The translations under genes and the position numbers were made by a program. Shown here in pieces: positions 12,088 through 26,969 of a stretch of DNA of 64,000 bases (the first letter of the stretch is position 1; each line of letters opens with the position of its first letter). Location of the stretch: contig CM038221.1 of assembly GCA_021442155.1 (NCBI GenBank), forward strand, positions 26,937,906 through 27,001,905. Direction: 5' to 3'. The stretch comes from Cymbidium sinense. Its lineage: Eukaryota; Streptophyta; Magnoliopsida; Asparagales; Orchidaceae. Below the pieces are notes generated by a model. It worked only from the letters and a program-made list of their open reading frames with translations. It made no database searches and had not been told where the DNA came from.

Positions 12088-15000
12088 GATTCATTTATAT
12101 TCTCATTTATATTTACATATATAAATTAAATATAAATTCAAACCAATCAAATTAAAGTTAATTCAAGAATTTTCCTTAAAGTCCTTTAAATTCCCTTTAA
12201 TGGACCTAGCCAAAATCTTGATCAAATCAATTCAAACTTGGGATTTTCTCAAAACTCATTTATATTCACATATATAAATGAAATATAAATAAATCAAATC
12301 AAATCCAAAAATTAAATTTCAAATTCAAAATCCTTGAAATTTTCCTTAAGCCCCTTAATTTTCCATTAATGGACTTAGCCTAAGCATGATAAAATCAATT
12401 CAAACTCATGGGATTTTCTCAAAACTCATTTATATTCTTATTTATATTCACATATATAAGTGAAATATAAATATAAATCAATCAAATCAAACCTAAAAAT
12501 TAAATTCCCAATTTAAAAATCTTTTCTTAAGTCATTAATTTTCCATTAATGGATTTAGCCTAAAATTTGATCAAGCCATCTCAAAGTCATGGGATTTTCT
12601 CATAATTCATTTATATTCACATATATAAATGAAATATAAATATAAATCAATCAAACCAAATTCAAAAATTCAAACTTCAAAATTTTTGTAAGTCCTTAAA
12701 TCCTTCTTAATGGACTTAGCCCAAATCATGATTAAACCACTTCAAATCCTTGAAATTTTCTCATGATCCATTTATATTCTCATTTATACTCACATATATA
12801 AATGAAATATAAATTCAAACAATCAAAATCAATTCTACAAATCAAACTCAAATCCAATCTAAGCCTTTCAAGTCAAAATCTTGAACTTAGCCAAATCAAG
12901 CCAAACTCTTGATTTTCTCTCATGATTCAATAAAACCTACAATCATGAGTCCATATATAAATCCAAACTTCAATCAAACAATCAAAACGCAAGCCAAAAA
13001 TCAAAGCCAAAACCCTTTCATATTCTTCCTTTGAATATGAAATTGTCAAATGGATCAAAACCCATTAAATGAATTTATATTTCAATCATGAGTCCATATA
13101 CAAGATCAATCAAACTCAAATCAAGCTTTGACCAAGCCATTTGACCCACTTAGGTTCACTTGACCCAAAGTGACCTAAAGTATCCTTATGAGCCAATCCT
13201 AACTAAATTGGATTGAACCAAACTCATATATCCCTCTCATCATGATCAACAATCATCATGGGATGATCAATCAATCAAATTGGGTCAAACCAAGTCAAAC
13301 ATATGGGTTGACCAAGTCATTCTTGAAACCTAACATAGCTAAATTCCACCATAGGCCAAATTGATTGAAACCATTGATCTAAGTTCATTCATGACCTATG
13401 TTTGAACTTGACCAAGCTAATGTTTGAGCCTAACCTAGCCCAATTGATCACTTGACCCAAGTTGACCCATTTTGACCTAAAGGGTCAAAATGTGTTAAAA
13501 CTTGATCTAAGCCAAATTGATTGAAATCAATGGGTCAAGTCCATTACAAATCACTTGTGGAACTTGACCAAAGCCTCAATTAACCAACTAGACCCAACCT
13601 AGCCCAATTGACCTTAGACCCAACTTGACCTAAAGGGGTCATGTTGAGCCAAATTTAAACTTAACCAAAATTGATTGAAAATAAGGATACCAATCCACTC
13701 CTTATGACTAACTAAACCTAAACCTACCCTTGACCTAGCCCAAATAGGTCAACTCGACCAATTTGACCTAAATGAAGTCACATGAGCCATTTTCAAAACT
13801 AAACCAAATTGAACCAAACCAAAGTCACCAAAATATTTCAAATGGTCATATGAACTTGACCCAACCCTTGGTTTGACTCAATTTGACCAATTGGTCAACT
13901 TGACCCAAGTTTTTTTACCTAAATGGGTCAACATGAGCCAAACCCTATCAAATGAATTCTAAATCTCATGAAACTTGGCCAAACCTAGTTTCTACATATA
14001 CCCAACATACCCAAAGTGAAAAATCAGCAAAATGACCATTCTACCCCTAGGCCATAGAACAAATTTTGGCTTAATCCATGGGTAATTTGGTCATACCTTG
14101 AGACTTTCCTAAAAGCTGAAGGGGACCTAGTGAAGAGTGGTCCACCCAACCCAATGGGTTTAGGTCAGTTCAATTTGGTCCCTAGACTAAACCCGACCCC
14201 ATGGGTCAAAACTCCAAATTCAAAACCCATCTCCCACTCAAATTCAGGCTCATGGGAGGTTGGAAATCCACTCATGGGCTCAAACCGATCATGTGCACAC
14301 TCTTAACTTATCAAATAACCCATTACATATGATCAATTGGACCAAATGACAAGTGCATTGATGGTTTGATCCTTCAAGGGGAGATATACTCCCCCTAAAC
14401 AAACTTGAATTCAACATTCCTCAATTCGATTGAGTAAGGGAGAGTGTTAGGAACCATCAGAGAGTGATCCCTAGCCTCCTAGAGCTCTTGCCATTTCCCC
14501 ATTTCCCATTTTTTGAACAGTGAAAATAGGGGAGCTCAATCCATTCTTGAATTTCTCTTCACTCAATTTCCATCCAATTGCTCCTGCATACTTCATCAAG
14601 GAGCTAAGTCAAGTGCACCCAAGCTTCCTTTGGAGTTCCCACAGCAAAGAAGAACGGAATTCGATCATGGCCACAAGCTAGCTAAGGAGGAGTTGATCCA
14701 CACATCAATCCACTCAACATCAAGTGCTCATCTTATCTTGCCTGACTAAGCTTTACAAGGAATCGTCGGTGATCACCTCGGGAGGTATGAGATTTTTTGA
14801 CCATTAAACTCAATGTGGTGTGGAGCTTTGTGAAAGAAATTTCAACCCCATGGATTTTTGACCGTTGGATTTGCCGCTCTTTATCTTTAGATGATGTGAG
14901 TTGACTTTGATTTTAATCCGAGCTAGATCGAGCTTGGATCTTCCCCCTGATCATGGATGGTCTTTGTTGATCAAAGGGAAGAACTTAGGAGGTCTCAGCC

Positions 15001-18000
15001 ATCCATCCGTGCATTTTGGATGGACGACTAAGATAATTTCACATGTTTAGATATCCATTATTTATTTTTAAAACAGTGAGGAGATCTCTAGCCATCCAAT
15101 CTTTGATCGGACGGTAGAGATCAAACCATGTGTCGCCAACTACCATTTGGTATTTGACATTTAAGTAAACCCCTCATGGCACGTCACGCGTGTAAAGTGT
15201 GTTGACCACCACTGCCATGTGTCATGTCAGGAGCTCAGGGATTATTTAAGATGTTTAATTAATGCTCATTAATTCAAGGATCATCCAAAATTCATAACTC
15301 CCTCTAGAAAATTCAAACAATTATGAAATAAAATTCTATGGAAAGATAATTCAACCTAAAATATTTTAAAATTAATTTTAGTGGATTTTGAATTATTTTT
15401 TTCTTTAAATTTAGGTTTTCTTGGAAACTTCATTTTGCTAATTACTTATTAATTAAGCATCTGATTAATTCCAAACCTCTTGGGTATATTTTAGGGAATG
15501 ACTTCGGCCTCCCCTAATTTTCTTAGGATTTATTGAGGGTTTGATTTGAAGAATTGCATATGGGTTTCTTAATTACCCTCCTTATATAATTAAACATAAT
15601 TAAGATGTAATTAGTGATTTTAATCCATGATTAGGGTTGGTTAAGGTCAGATCCAGTAAGTAGGAGGTTTATGGAATATTTTTGAGGCATTTCCCCTAAG
15701 TTATTCCCTAAACCCCCTTTTCTTTCCCTAATCTCCTCTTAATTAAGGGTTAATTCATTAGTTACCCCTTAATTAATTTCTAAAAACTCTGAAAAAGTTC
15801 CAGAGCTTAATTAATCCACTTTGGGTAGATGCTTAGGTGTTTAAAGCCTAAGTTCATTTAATAAAATCAAAACCCAATTCATATGTATGAAGCGATGTTT
15901 TGAAATTACTTAAGCTAAAACCCCTTAGCTTAATTAACTTTTAATTATGAGCCAAATTGCATTAGGCCTTTTTCTTATTAATTGCATTGCAAATTTAAAT
16001 TCCTTGTGAGTTTTTATGTCATCTCATTAGCTCATAATTATTTGGTTAATTATTCTAAGGTGGTGTAGGTAAGGTTTAATTTAGTTATTTAATTCGTACC
16101 TTAACTTAATTAATGCATAAACATGGATCTAGTTATCTAAAAATTAAACCAAAATATCAAACACTTGTGGGAATGGGTGAAGAACAGTAAACTCATATCA
16201 CCTTTTCAAAATCAAATCAAACTTAAAACTAAACAAAAATCACTTTGAATTCATTTTGATTTATTTTAAACTTTCTTATTTTATACGAATGTCTTTAGGA
16301 TTTAAGTGAAGTGAACTTATTTACATGCTATCAATGCTTTGAATCTTTTCCCAACATGTTAAGTTGTATGTCATGTGATTTCATGCATTCATAATTTTAA
16401 AATTCAAATTTTAAAATGAAATTATTTACTTTATGCCAAATTTGTATGTGTTGGCTAAAGTAGAAATTTGAATGGCTATTATCACTACTAAATCCAAATT
16501 ATTTTCAAAATATATAAATCAAATACTAAATCTGAAAGTACACTACTTAGATTTTAATTATGAGTTTTCATGTGATAGATTATAAAAGCATGCTTAGCAT
16601 AGGTTTCCTTTCTCTTTTATGTTAGCATAATTTTGAATAGGAGTTGGTAAGATGTAGGGTTCATTTGAAAAGAACCTAACACTTATTTAATTCCATACCC
16701 TATTCATCCCTATGCTATCACCTAAGAAGGTTTACATATACTTGTATGCAGAAATTGCATAAACAAAAAAAGAAAAGAATCCATTAATGCAACTTTTGCA
16801 TTCTCCTTTTCTATTTCATTTCTTTTATACATATATTTGTATTTAAGGAAAGTTGTATATTAGTTTGGAAAATCCATAGGTTGTGAGGCTTTAATTAGCC
16901 CTATGTAGGTCTTGCACCTTACACCTCTGGTTAACAATGACGATGTACTCACTTATGCCTTTCTTACTTTCATGTGTGTATGTGAAAATTTGGATAAGGA
17001 AAACCCTTTCTACTTAAGAAAAATCATGCATATTAAACTTCTAAATTTCCTTAAATGAATTACTTAGCATGCATCACAAAGTATGTTAAATATTCTCATT
17101 TGAATGTATAGATACACTTAGGATTCATTCATATGCATATTATACATGTTGGGAAAGAAATGAAGTAATGTGTGTTATGTGAATTTTGATTCATTTTATT
17201 TAATCTTAAAATACCTTTCTTTTTGAATAGGTTTGTTTAGATTTTATCTAAACTTAGGGTTAATTAAAAGATTTAATAAAAACATTTATCTAAATAAAAC
17301 AAAATTGTGAATCTACTTTAGAAATTACTTAGGTTAGGGAAGGAAAGAGAAGTTCTCTTCTCTTTCCCTCTCTTCATAACTTAGTAATTAATTATAGCAT
17401 TCACTTAAACCAAATAAAAACATGAAATAAAATCAACCCAAAATAATTAAATAATTTAAATGAAATCTTCCTCTAAGTTGAACATGTTCTTCACACTTAG
17501 AAAATTTGAACCTAATTCCATAGCTAAGCATACCACGCAAACCTTTAAAGCACACACATTAGCCTAAGTCACCCACTTAGGTTAGGTGCATGGTTTGATG
17601 TTTTATTTTGTTTTATGATATATGTTTTAGACTGGATGTTAGGGTGTATGTCTAGAATGAATGGTAGGATGCTCTTGTGTAATTATTCTTTTCATAGAGA
17701 TTGTGCTTAAGGGGCACTATCATAAATAAAAATATAAATAATTTTGCTTGCAGGTGCTTTATACTCCTAAGAATAATCCTATAGGCTAGGTGGACTTAGT
17801 CACCTATGTGTGGGATGATAAGTCCAATATACATGCTTGAGATTTATGTGGTTTGTTTTAGCTAACCTTTGTTTTGCAGGTGTTAGTTAGATTTCCATTC
17901 TTTTCTTTTCATGTAAATTTGTGCAATTAGGATTTTGAAATGATTTGTTATGGGGATTAGGATGAGCATTGGTCATAAGATCCTATCATATGCACCATGT

Positions 18001-19201
18001 GAAGCCTTGGGGCATCCACTTTCCAACCATCCAAAAGGAGGAACCAAAGAAGAAAAAAAAAGAAGAAAAAAGAAAAGAAGAAAAGAAGAAAAGAAGAAAG
18101 AAGAAATGAAGCTTGAAGAACCCCATAATAATGAATTTCTTGCTTAATTGTAATTTAATTCATTTGTAATCTGTGTTGTATAAGGGTAAAGCTCGACTAC
18201 CCACATTTGATATTTTTGGGTTTGTACGGTGGTGCCCAACCATAACGGCCTTTTATTCTTTTTTGAGATTAGCTTTATAAATTGACCGATGATTTGTTTA
18301 GCTTTTGCATTAAGTGGCATGCTTTTCCTAGTTTCTTGCTTTCTTTATGTATGGCCTGGATGTGGATTAGGCTCTTTAGAAAAAATAAATCTTTTACCCA
18401 ATTTAATAAATCAAAATAAAAATTAAACAACTCATAACCTTACCTAAAGCTTAGGTTTTAAATCAACATAAAAGAATTAGCTACCCTTAGCTGGATGAGC
18501 ATTTCTTTTGTAATATCATGCACAACAGCATCTTATTTCACTCTTGATTGGAGCGTTCCACCTTTGCCAGATAACCTTAGCTTGACCTGTGAGAGCCATG
18601 GTGGAAACTCTCCTCCTCCCTTCTTACTGATTTTGGCCATTAACTCTATTTCCCATGCATTAGTCATATGAATCCTATTAGCCTGAGTTAAAGTAATTAT
18701 CTAAAAATGAAAAAAAAATGAAATTTGAATTGCATTAGATTTAGGTCATTTGAAGCATGTCCCTTTACATGATCTAGTCTCTTTAGGGAGTGAGTTTAAG
18801 GACTTAGTCTCTTTCTAAACAAATAACATCCTAGCTATCTTGCATAAGCATAAAGACTTGCCTACATGTATTTAAAATCATAGGAGGAGTTAGTTGGCGG
18901 CCACCCTCCGGTGGTTGTAAGTCCAAGCTGTCGGGTGGTTTGTTCTCTCTTATGGAGGCAAACCAATTACCTAATTTCACCTTAGATTTAGGTTGTGCTT
19001 CCGGCTCTCGCTGAAGCACCCTAGATTTAGGTTTTGAGGTTGCTTCTCCCTGGCTATTCCTTGATGACATACTCGATCACCTGAATAAGTACATCTGTCT
19101 ACGAGACATCCTAAAAAGATGAATTTTTATAGTCTTGTCCTCTTTCATTTCTCCCCACAGGTTTGAAAGGTGACTCCTCGCTATAGAAATTTTTCACCAC
19201 A
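12088..19201 (+). mobile_element. LTR B: 5'-truncated LTR interrupted by the LTR A element
   Basis: The sequence begins inside the AT-rich subrepeats (equivalent to about 4577 in LTR A) and runs to the normal LTR end, TTTTTCACCACA at 19201. The missing first 340 bp or so should lie left of the window, beyond the 5' LTR of the A element. The promoter block is kept: TATAAG near 18180 and a slightly mismatched GGGTAA/CTACCC hairpin to 18202, preceded by an AAGAAG-rich tract near 18045-18105. The U5 is shortened: the segment with the first hairpins is lost between about 19050 and 19060. At the 3' end it directly abuts the minus-strand leader repeats of element D, as expected if B inserted into them. 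Confidence 0.85.
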
Positions 19202-19565
19202 CTAAATAAAGCTCAAATGTGTTTGATTTTTATTTTGATTTTGAAAATGGGATCTTTACTTAGCAAATTATGTATGCTAAATAAAGCCCAAATGTGTTTT
19301 ATTTTTGTTTTGATTTGTGTTATTTTTGAAAGGGGGGATTTATGTTTAACAAATATGGTGTGTTAAATAGAATCCAATTTTTTTCAATTTTCTTTCTGAA
19401 AAAATAAAACTCTCATTTGGCAAATTTGGGTATGTCAAATGGAATTCCAATGTAATTTAATTTTTCATGATTTTTACAAAGGAGATTTCCATTTAACAAA
19501 TTTGGGCATGTAAAATAGAAGTCATTCACATTTTATTTTTCAAAGATGAAATTTTTGTGTGTGAT
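19202..19565 (-). repeat. Diverged leader tandem repeats of element D (left part)
   Basis: Six or so diverged monomers of the repeat that forms the 60-bp array at 40640-43003 are seen here in the same orientation. Each holds a TTAACAAATTTGG-like core with complementary arms, for example TTAGCA (19260-19265) with TGCTAA (19275-19280). There is no gene. The stretch is cut on the left by the end of LTR B and on the right by the start of LTR C. Removing LTR C joins it smoothly to the repeats at 27322. Confidence 0.75.
19561..19565. repeat. Left target-site duplication of solo LTR C (GTGAT)
   Basis: GTGAT sits directly before TGTTGACTTCAC. ATGAT sits directly after the LTR end at 27322-27326, so four of five bases match. 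Confidence 0.6.
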
Positions 19566-19789
19566 TGTTGACTTCACTTTGAGTGAGCTTTCAACTTCTT
19601 CATCTTAAACATAGGACTCCTCTAGACATTAAGAGTTCCCTAATCTTAAGACAGCTCTAGTGATTAGGTGAACACTTAACCTAACTCTAGAGACTTAGAA
19701 GAGTTAGCCATATGAATAGGTTATGCCTTAGGAGTACTAGGAAACCTTTCCTACCCTATAGCTTATACCAAATCCTTACTTCCTTCTTT

Positions 19790-20240
19790 CAAGTCAAACT
19801 TCAAATTCAAACCAACATCAAATTCAAATCAAGCTAAAATTCAAATCAACTTCAAATTCAAACCAACATCAAATTCAAATCAATTTCAAATCAACTTCAA
19901 ATTCAAATAAACTTCAATTCCAAACCAACATCAATTCAAACCAACTTCAAATTCAAATCAACTTCAAATTCAAACCAGCATCAAATTCAAATCAATTCCA
20001 AATCAACTTCAAATTCAAATCAACTTCAATTCCAAACCAACTTCAAATTCAAACCAACTTCAAATTCAAATCAATTCCAAATCAAATCTTAAATCAATTC
20101 TAACCTAATTGATTTTCTCAAATTCAAGTCAATTCCAAATCAAATCTTAAATCAATTCCAACCTAATTGATTTTATCAAATTCAAATCAATTCCAAATAA
20201 AATCTTAAATCAATCCCAACTTAATTGATTTTCTCAAATC
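19790..20240 (+). repeat. Short-period minisatellite in LTR C
   Basis: AACTTCAAATTCAAA-like units of about 13-26 bp repeat with variation (CAACATCAAATTC, CAACTTCAAATTC), followed by three AATTGATTTTCTCAAAT units about 60 bp apart. Only a trace of this expansion is seen in the other LTRs. Confidence 0.75.
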
Positions 20241-23200
20241 ATGAATCAATTCCAAATGATTGAAATCCATGATCAATTCTAAATCCAAAAATTATTTCTA
20301 TGCCTTTGATTTCATCTTATGGACTTAGCTCAAATCAAATCCAAATCACTCCAAATTCAAAGATTTTCTCATAACCCATTTATATTCTCATTTATATTCA
20401 CAAATATAAATGAAATATAAATTCAAATGACCAAAACCAAATTCAAAACTCAAACCCAAATCTAACCAAAATCTAACTTATCCCTTTCAAGCCAAATTCT
20501 TGAACTTAGCCAAATCAAACTCAAATCAATCCAAACCTTTGGATTCTCTCTTCAAACAATCAATCCTTCAATCATTAAATTCTTAAACTTCAATCATCAA
20601 ATCAAAACCTTTGACTCAAATCCAAATTACATGATTTATATTTCAATCATAAGTCCATATGTAAGTTCAACCAAACTTGAATCACTTGCTTGATCAAGCC
20701 AATTGACTCAAGGACCAAAGTGGCCTAAAGCTTTTGAGCCAAATTCTAATCCTACCCAAATTAGATTGAACTAAGCCCATCTAAGCCTCACATTATGAGC
20801 AATAATCATCATAGGATTTTCAATCACTCAAATTGGGTCAAAGAAAGTCAAACCTAGCCTTTGACCAAGTCAACACTTAGCCCAAATGAAACTCAAACTA
20901 GCCAAAATCCACCATAGGCCAAATTGATTGAAACCATTGATCTAAACCCGTCCATCATCAATGATTGAACATGATCAACCCATCAGTTGAGACAAACCTA
21001 GCCCAACTGGCCACTTGACCCAAGTTGATCTAAGTTGACCTAAAAAGTCAAAATGGGTCAAATCTTGATCTAAGCCAAATTGATTGCAACTAATGGGTCA
21101 AATTCATTCTAAATCACTTGTTGAACTTGACCAAAGCTCCAAATAGCTAACTAGACCTAACCTAGCCCAATTGACCATGAACCCAACTTGACCTAAAAGG
21201 TCAAATCAACTTGAAATTAAACCAAACCAAAATTGATTGAAACCAAAGCTTGTAAACCATTTCAAATGATCAACCAAACCTAAACCAACCTATGACCTAA
21301 CCCAATTGGGTTAAATGGGTCAAATTGGTCAACTTGACATTTAACCTAAGTGAATTCAAATGAACCAAAAATCAAATATAATTTAAATTGAACCAAACCA
21401 ATGATATCAAACCACTCCAAATAGTCATATGAACTTGACCTAACCCATGGTTTGACCAAATTTGACTATTTGGACAACTTGACTCAAGTTGACCCATTTT
21501 GACCTAAATGGGTCAACTTGAGCCAAATCATATCAAATGAACTCCAAATTCATTGAAATTTGGACCAACCTATTTTCCAATCATCTCAAATCTGCCTAAA
21601 TCAAAATCAAGGCTAAATAATTATTTTACCCATGGGTCAAAGGGTAACCTATGGCCAAATTCACTGGGAATTTGGCCAATTCCTTCTCATGGCCACTTAA
21701 CATCCTCTAGTGGACCATTTAGACACCAAGGGAGGTAGTGCACATGACCCAATGGGTTTGGGTCAGCCATGACCCAACCCAAGGCCAAACCATCCCCTCC
21801 AATGAAAATTCTCTGCTTAGATCACCTCCCACACTCATTTAACACATGTGCACCTCCTCCATTCTACTCCTCGCCAAAATAGAAGCACATGGCACTTTTA
21901 ATAACCAAAATAACCCATTCAATCTTATTAATTAATCCAAAATGGAATAGCAATCCTCGGCCATTCGATCCAAGTAGGGGGAGATATACTCCCCCTCATT
22001 CCCACTCAAACCACCTTTCTTGCATTCGATTGAGCTCAGAGGATCAAAGGCTAGCTCTCCAAGTTTCCCAAACATTCTCAAGCTCATTTGAACTTCTCCT
22101 TGTCGGTTTCCTTCATAGCTGAAATAGGGGAAGACTAAGGATTTTCCAACATTTTAAATACTCAACCAAACCTCAATTCCCTTTGCAAGCACCATCATGG
22201 AGGTAAGTCAAGCTCACCCAAAGCTTTTCCCAAGCATCCAAGCCATGGGAAGGGAGACCTAGACAAAAGCCACAACCCATTAGAGGGAGCCTTGGTCAAT
22301 TGAGAGATCTACTTCAAATTGAACCTTGAAACTTTCAACAAAGCTTCATCTCCACTAGATGAAGCTACCTCCTCCGTTGGAAGTGTCAGTGATAGCGTCC
22401 GGTGAGGTATGACTCAAAATCATCCTCATTTAAAAAATGCTTGGTCTTTTGTGAAGAGAATTATAATCTCATTAAAATTCAATCATTGGATGTTCTCCCC
22501 TATGCTTCTTGATGGTGTGGGTTGAATCTCTGCCTAATCTGAGCTCAAGTGAGCTCGGATCAAGCCATGGAGGAAGGACGGCCTTCATCTCCCTGTGGCT
22601 TAGCCAGGGATGAATCATGGGTTGTCCATCCTGCGTGTTTTGGATGGACGACCCTGATTAAATCGCTTAGATCCATTGATTTAATCCTTCATAACCACAG
22701 GATTATTCCTGACCATCTGATCCATGATTGGAAGGCCCAAGAGAAAGTGCGTAGCACTGCCCGCTGACATGGCATGCGATGTGATAACTTAAATAAAAAA
22801 TTTCATCATGCCATGTGGAAAGCGTGCCGTGTCAACAGTCCACATGTCACCGACGGGATTAGTTAAATAATTAGGGTATTTAATTATCCTTTAATCACTG
22901 AAACTTTATAAATTCATAACTAAATGTAGAAAAATTCAAAAAATATAAACTCAAGTTCATTTTAAAGATAATTTAGAGGGAATCAAATAAAATTAAGTTT
23001 AATGGATTTTGAACAATGGATTTTCCTTAATTAAGTATAATTAAAAATTTAATAACCTTAATTACTCCCTAATTACTTCATTAATTAATTCCAAATTTCT
23101 TAGACATATTTAATGGGATGACTTTTGCCTCACCTAATTTTCTTGGAATTTATTAATGAGTTAATTAGGGGAATTAATTAATGAACCCCTAATCACCCTC

Positions 23201-25789
23201 TTAGTGTAATTAAGAGTAATTAAGCATATGAATAGTGGTTTAATCCATTAATTGAGATAATTAACATTATTTAAGTAAGGGGGAGGTTTATGAAATAGGT
23301 TTGGAATATTTTCCTTAAGTTATTCTCTAAACCCTCTTTCTTCTTTAATCTTAATATAATTAAAGATTAATCCACTAATGATCTACTTAATTAGCTTAAT
23401 CAAACTTTCAAAACTAATATGAACTTAATCAATCTCTTATTGGGTAGATCCTTAGTTGTTCAAAAGCCTAAGGTAAATTTGAGGAAATCATTTCCAACCC
23501 ACATGTGTGGAGAGGTTATGAAAGTACTTAATGAAAACCATTTAGCTTAACTAATCAATAATTGTGAGCCAATTACATTAGGCCCATTTATTTCTTAGGT
23601 GCATTGCTAATTTAAATTCTATGTGGTTGCATATCATATGTTGGCTCATAATTGTTTGGTTAGTTATTTGAAAGTGGTATAAGAAAGGGGTAGTTAATGG
23701 ATTTAATTCACACCTTAACCTAAACAAAATATAAATTCAATATAATTGTTCTAAAATTAAACTAAATCAAACCACACATGGGGGAAATGGGTTAGGACCA
23801 GCAAACCCTTTCTCACAAATCATTTTCAAATCAAATTCAAAATAAAAATAAAAATCTCTTTAAAGAATGTTGATTCACTTCAAATTATCTTATTTCATAG
23901 GATTGTCTTTAGGAATTAATTAGGGTGAATGAATTTACATGCTTACATCACTTTATTTCTTTCTAAGCATTCTAAATGTTGTGTGACATATGAAATCATG
24001 CATTCATATCTTTTAAGAAAATAAAAAAAATGAAATATTTCCTTTATGTCAAATTGCTTGCTTTGGCTAAAGTAAGAATATGAATGGCTATTATCACTAC
24101 TAAATCAAAAATTATTTTCAAAATTTATAAATCAAAGATGATAAATGAAAGTATGCAACTTATAAGTACTTATAAGCTTGCATGTGATTATAGCATAAAA
24201 TGTGTTATGTGATTTTCTTCTCTCTTCTTAACATGGGTTTGTATAGGATTTGCAAAGTGTATAGTTCATTTGAAAAGAACATAACACTTGCTTAAATCTA
24301 TTCCTATACACTTCTATGTTATGACTTAAGAAGGATCCTCACATTGCACATGTAAATGATACAACCAAAATCAAACAAACAAATAAAAATCTTTTGCATG
24401 ATTTTTCATCCATTTATTTTCTTTTTATACATGCACATATATTTAAGAAAAGTGGTATATTAGTCTAGACATCCCGGGGTTGCGAGGCCCTAACTAGCCC
24501 TAAGAAGGTCTTGTATCTTATACCCTTAGTTAGAAAACAATGGCGTCATACTCACTTATGTCTTTCATACTTATGGATGTGCATTTGATTAATGGATAAA
24601 AGAATCCCTCTCTTTTCTACATAACAAAATCATGCATCCATGGAATATCTAAATTTTTCTAAACAACATCTCTTTGCATTCATCATTAAGGTGTGCTAAG
24701 ATTTGCATTTATATGTATAGTTATGCTTAGGATCATTTCATATGAATGGTATACTTGTTGGAAAGAAATAAATGGTTGTGTTTTGTGATTGTAATTCACC
24801 TTAATTAATCTTAAAATGCATTTCTTTTTAATAGGTTTATTTAGAGCAAATTTAAACTTAGGATTAATTCAAACACATAATAAAACATTCATTAAAAAAA
24901 TCATTAATGAATCTACCTTAGAGATTACTTAAGGTAGGGATGAAAGAGAAGTTCTCTTCTCTTTTCTTCTCTTTACAACACTTAGTAATTAAGTGTAGGT
25001 TCATTCAAACCAAATCAAATCAATAAATAAAATTAACAAATCAACTACTAAGTCACTTAAATGAAACCATCCTCTAAGTTGAATCCTTCACACTTAGAAA
25101 ATTTCAACCTTAAAGCCTAGCTAAGACATGCCACACAAGCCTTAAATGACACACACATTAGGCTAAGACACCATTTTTCTAGCTCTATGTTATGGAGGTG
25201 CATGGTTTGATACTTGATTTTGTTTTGTGATATAATGTTCTTAGACTGGATGTTAGGGTGTATATGCATAGACTGTATGATAGGATGATTTTAGTCTAAT
25301 CATTATCTTCTTTAGGAGATTGTGCTTAAGGGGCGCTGTAATAAAAATATAAAATGCTTTTGCTATGCAGGTTGCTTATACCCCTAAGCACAATCCAAAC
25401 TAGGATAGGTGGACTTAGTTACCCATGTGTGGGGTGCTAAGTCCAATTTTTTCCTATAACTGCTTGGGATTGTGTGGTATGCTTGGCTAATATCTATTTT
25501 GTAGGTTTAGTTAGATTTACTTTTTCCTTTTTCATGTAATTTTGTAATTAAGATTTTGAATGAATGTTATGGGGGATTAGGATGAACATTGTCCATAAGA
25601 CTATGTATTATGCACCATGTGAAGCCTTTGGAGCAACCATACCTCAACCAACCAAAAGAAGGAAAGAAGTGAAGAAAGATAGAAGAAAAGAAATGAAGAA
25701 AAAAAATGAAGAATGAAGAATGAAGAATGAAGACCTCCAATAACATGAATTATTTCTAAATTATAATTATTCATTCAAAATTTGGGTTG

Positions 25790-25813
25790 TATAAGGGTAG
25801 AGCTTGGCTACCC
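25790..25813 (+). promoter_or_regulatory. LTR C TATA box and adjacent hairpin
   Basis: TATAAG at 25790-25795 runs into GGGTAG, which pairs with CTACCC ending at 25813. The loop has changed relative to LTR A but the arms are identical. Confidence 0.65.
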
Positions 25814-26969
25814 ACGTTTCTTTTTGGGTTGTTCGATGGTACCCGACCACATCAACCTTTTATTCTTTTATGTCAGCTTTATAAAATTGTTTGATGTTTG
25901 TTTAGCTTGTGCATTAAGATGACATGATTTTCCTAGTTTCTTCATTGATTGATGAATGGCCTGGATACGATTAGGCTCTTAGAAAAAATAAATTTTATAT
26001 CCAATTAATCAACTCAAAATTAAAAAATAACAACTCATAAACTCACCTAAAGCCTAGGACATAAATCAAGAAATAAAAGATTTAGCAACCCCTTAGTTGG
26101 ATGTTGTATGTCTCACATTATGCATGAAAAGCATCTTGCTTCACTCTTGCTAATGGAGGGTTTCCACCTTTATTAAAGAAAATGGCTTGACCTTTTAGAG
26201 CCATGGTGAAAACATACCTCCTTCTTGCTAATTTTAGCCCATAACTAATTTCTCATGCATTAGGCATATGAAATCCCATAGCCTGTGCCAAATAAATTAT
26301 CCAAAAATAAAAATAAAGTTTAACAAAATTTGCATTAGATTTAATTCATTATTCATGCCTTACATGATCTAGTCTCTTAGGGAGTGTGTTTAAGTACATA
26401 GTCTTCTTTCTAAATAAACAATAGCCTAGCTATCTTGCAAAGCATAAGACTTGCCTACATATATTTAAAATCATAGGAGGAGTTAGTTGGCAGTCACCCC
26501 CAAGCGGTTGTAAGTCCAACAATGTGGTGGTTTATCCTCTCTTGTGGAGGTAAGCCATATACCCATTTTCTCCTTAGATTTAGGTCATGCTCTGGCCCTC
26601 GCCAAAGCTCCTTAGATTTAGGTTTGAGGTTGTTCTTTTCCTTTGCGGGCTACAGGAATAAATCCTCACTTCTTAGGCATTTCCATGATCTTATATTATG
26701 GAATTGTAAGCCCTAGATTTCTAATAAAAATTCAACTCAAACAATTAACTCTCTTTAAATTTAACAAATATAAAGCCCAACCATAAGATAGTTTGGGATG
26801 CTCACTAGGTTTCCTAGCATGAGCATCCCCTACTTATCTCCCTTTGATTTTGATAATAACTTTATCTTTTTGATCAATCCCACTTGATCTTCCAAAAATA
26901 ACCAATTTGTTGATAGTCCTATCTTTAAAATCTTTGGAGACAATGATCATTTACCTTAATTGAGAGGAT

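Noticed and set aside
19171..19186. GGTGACTCCTCGCT near the end of LTR B as a mutated primer-binding site
   Set aside because: It lies before the LTR end CACCACA, while the clear sites in D and F lie after it. It also recurs at the same place in LTR G as normal LTR sequence.
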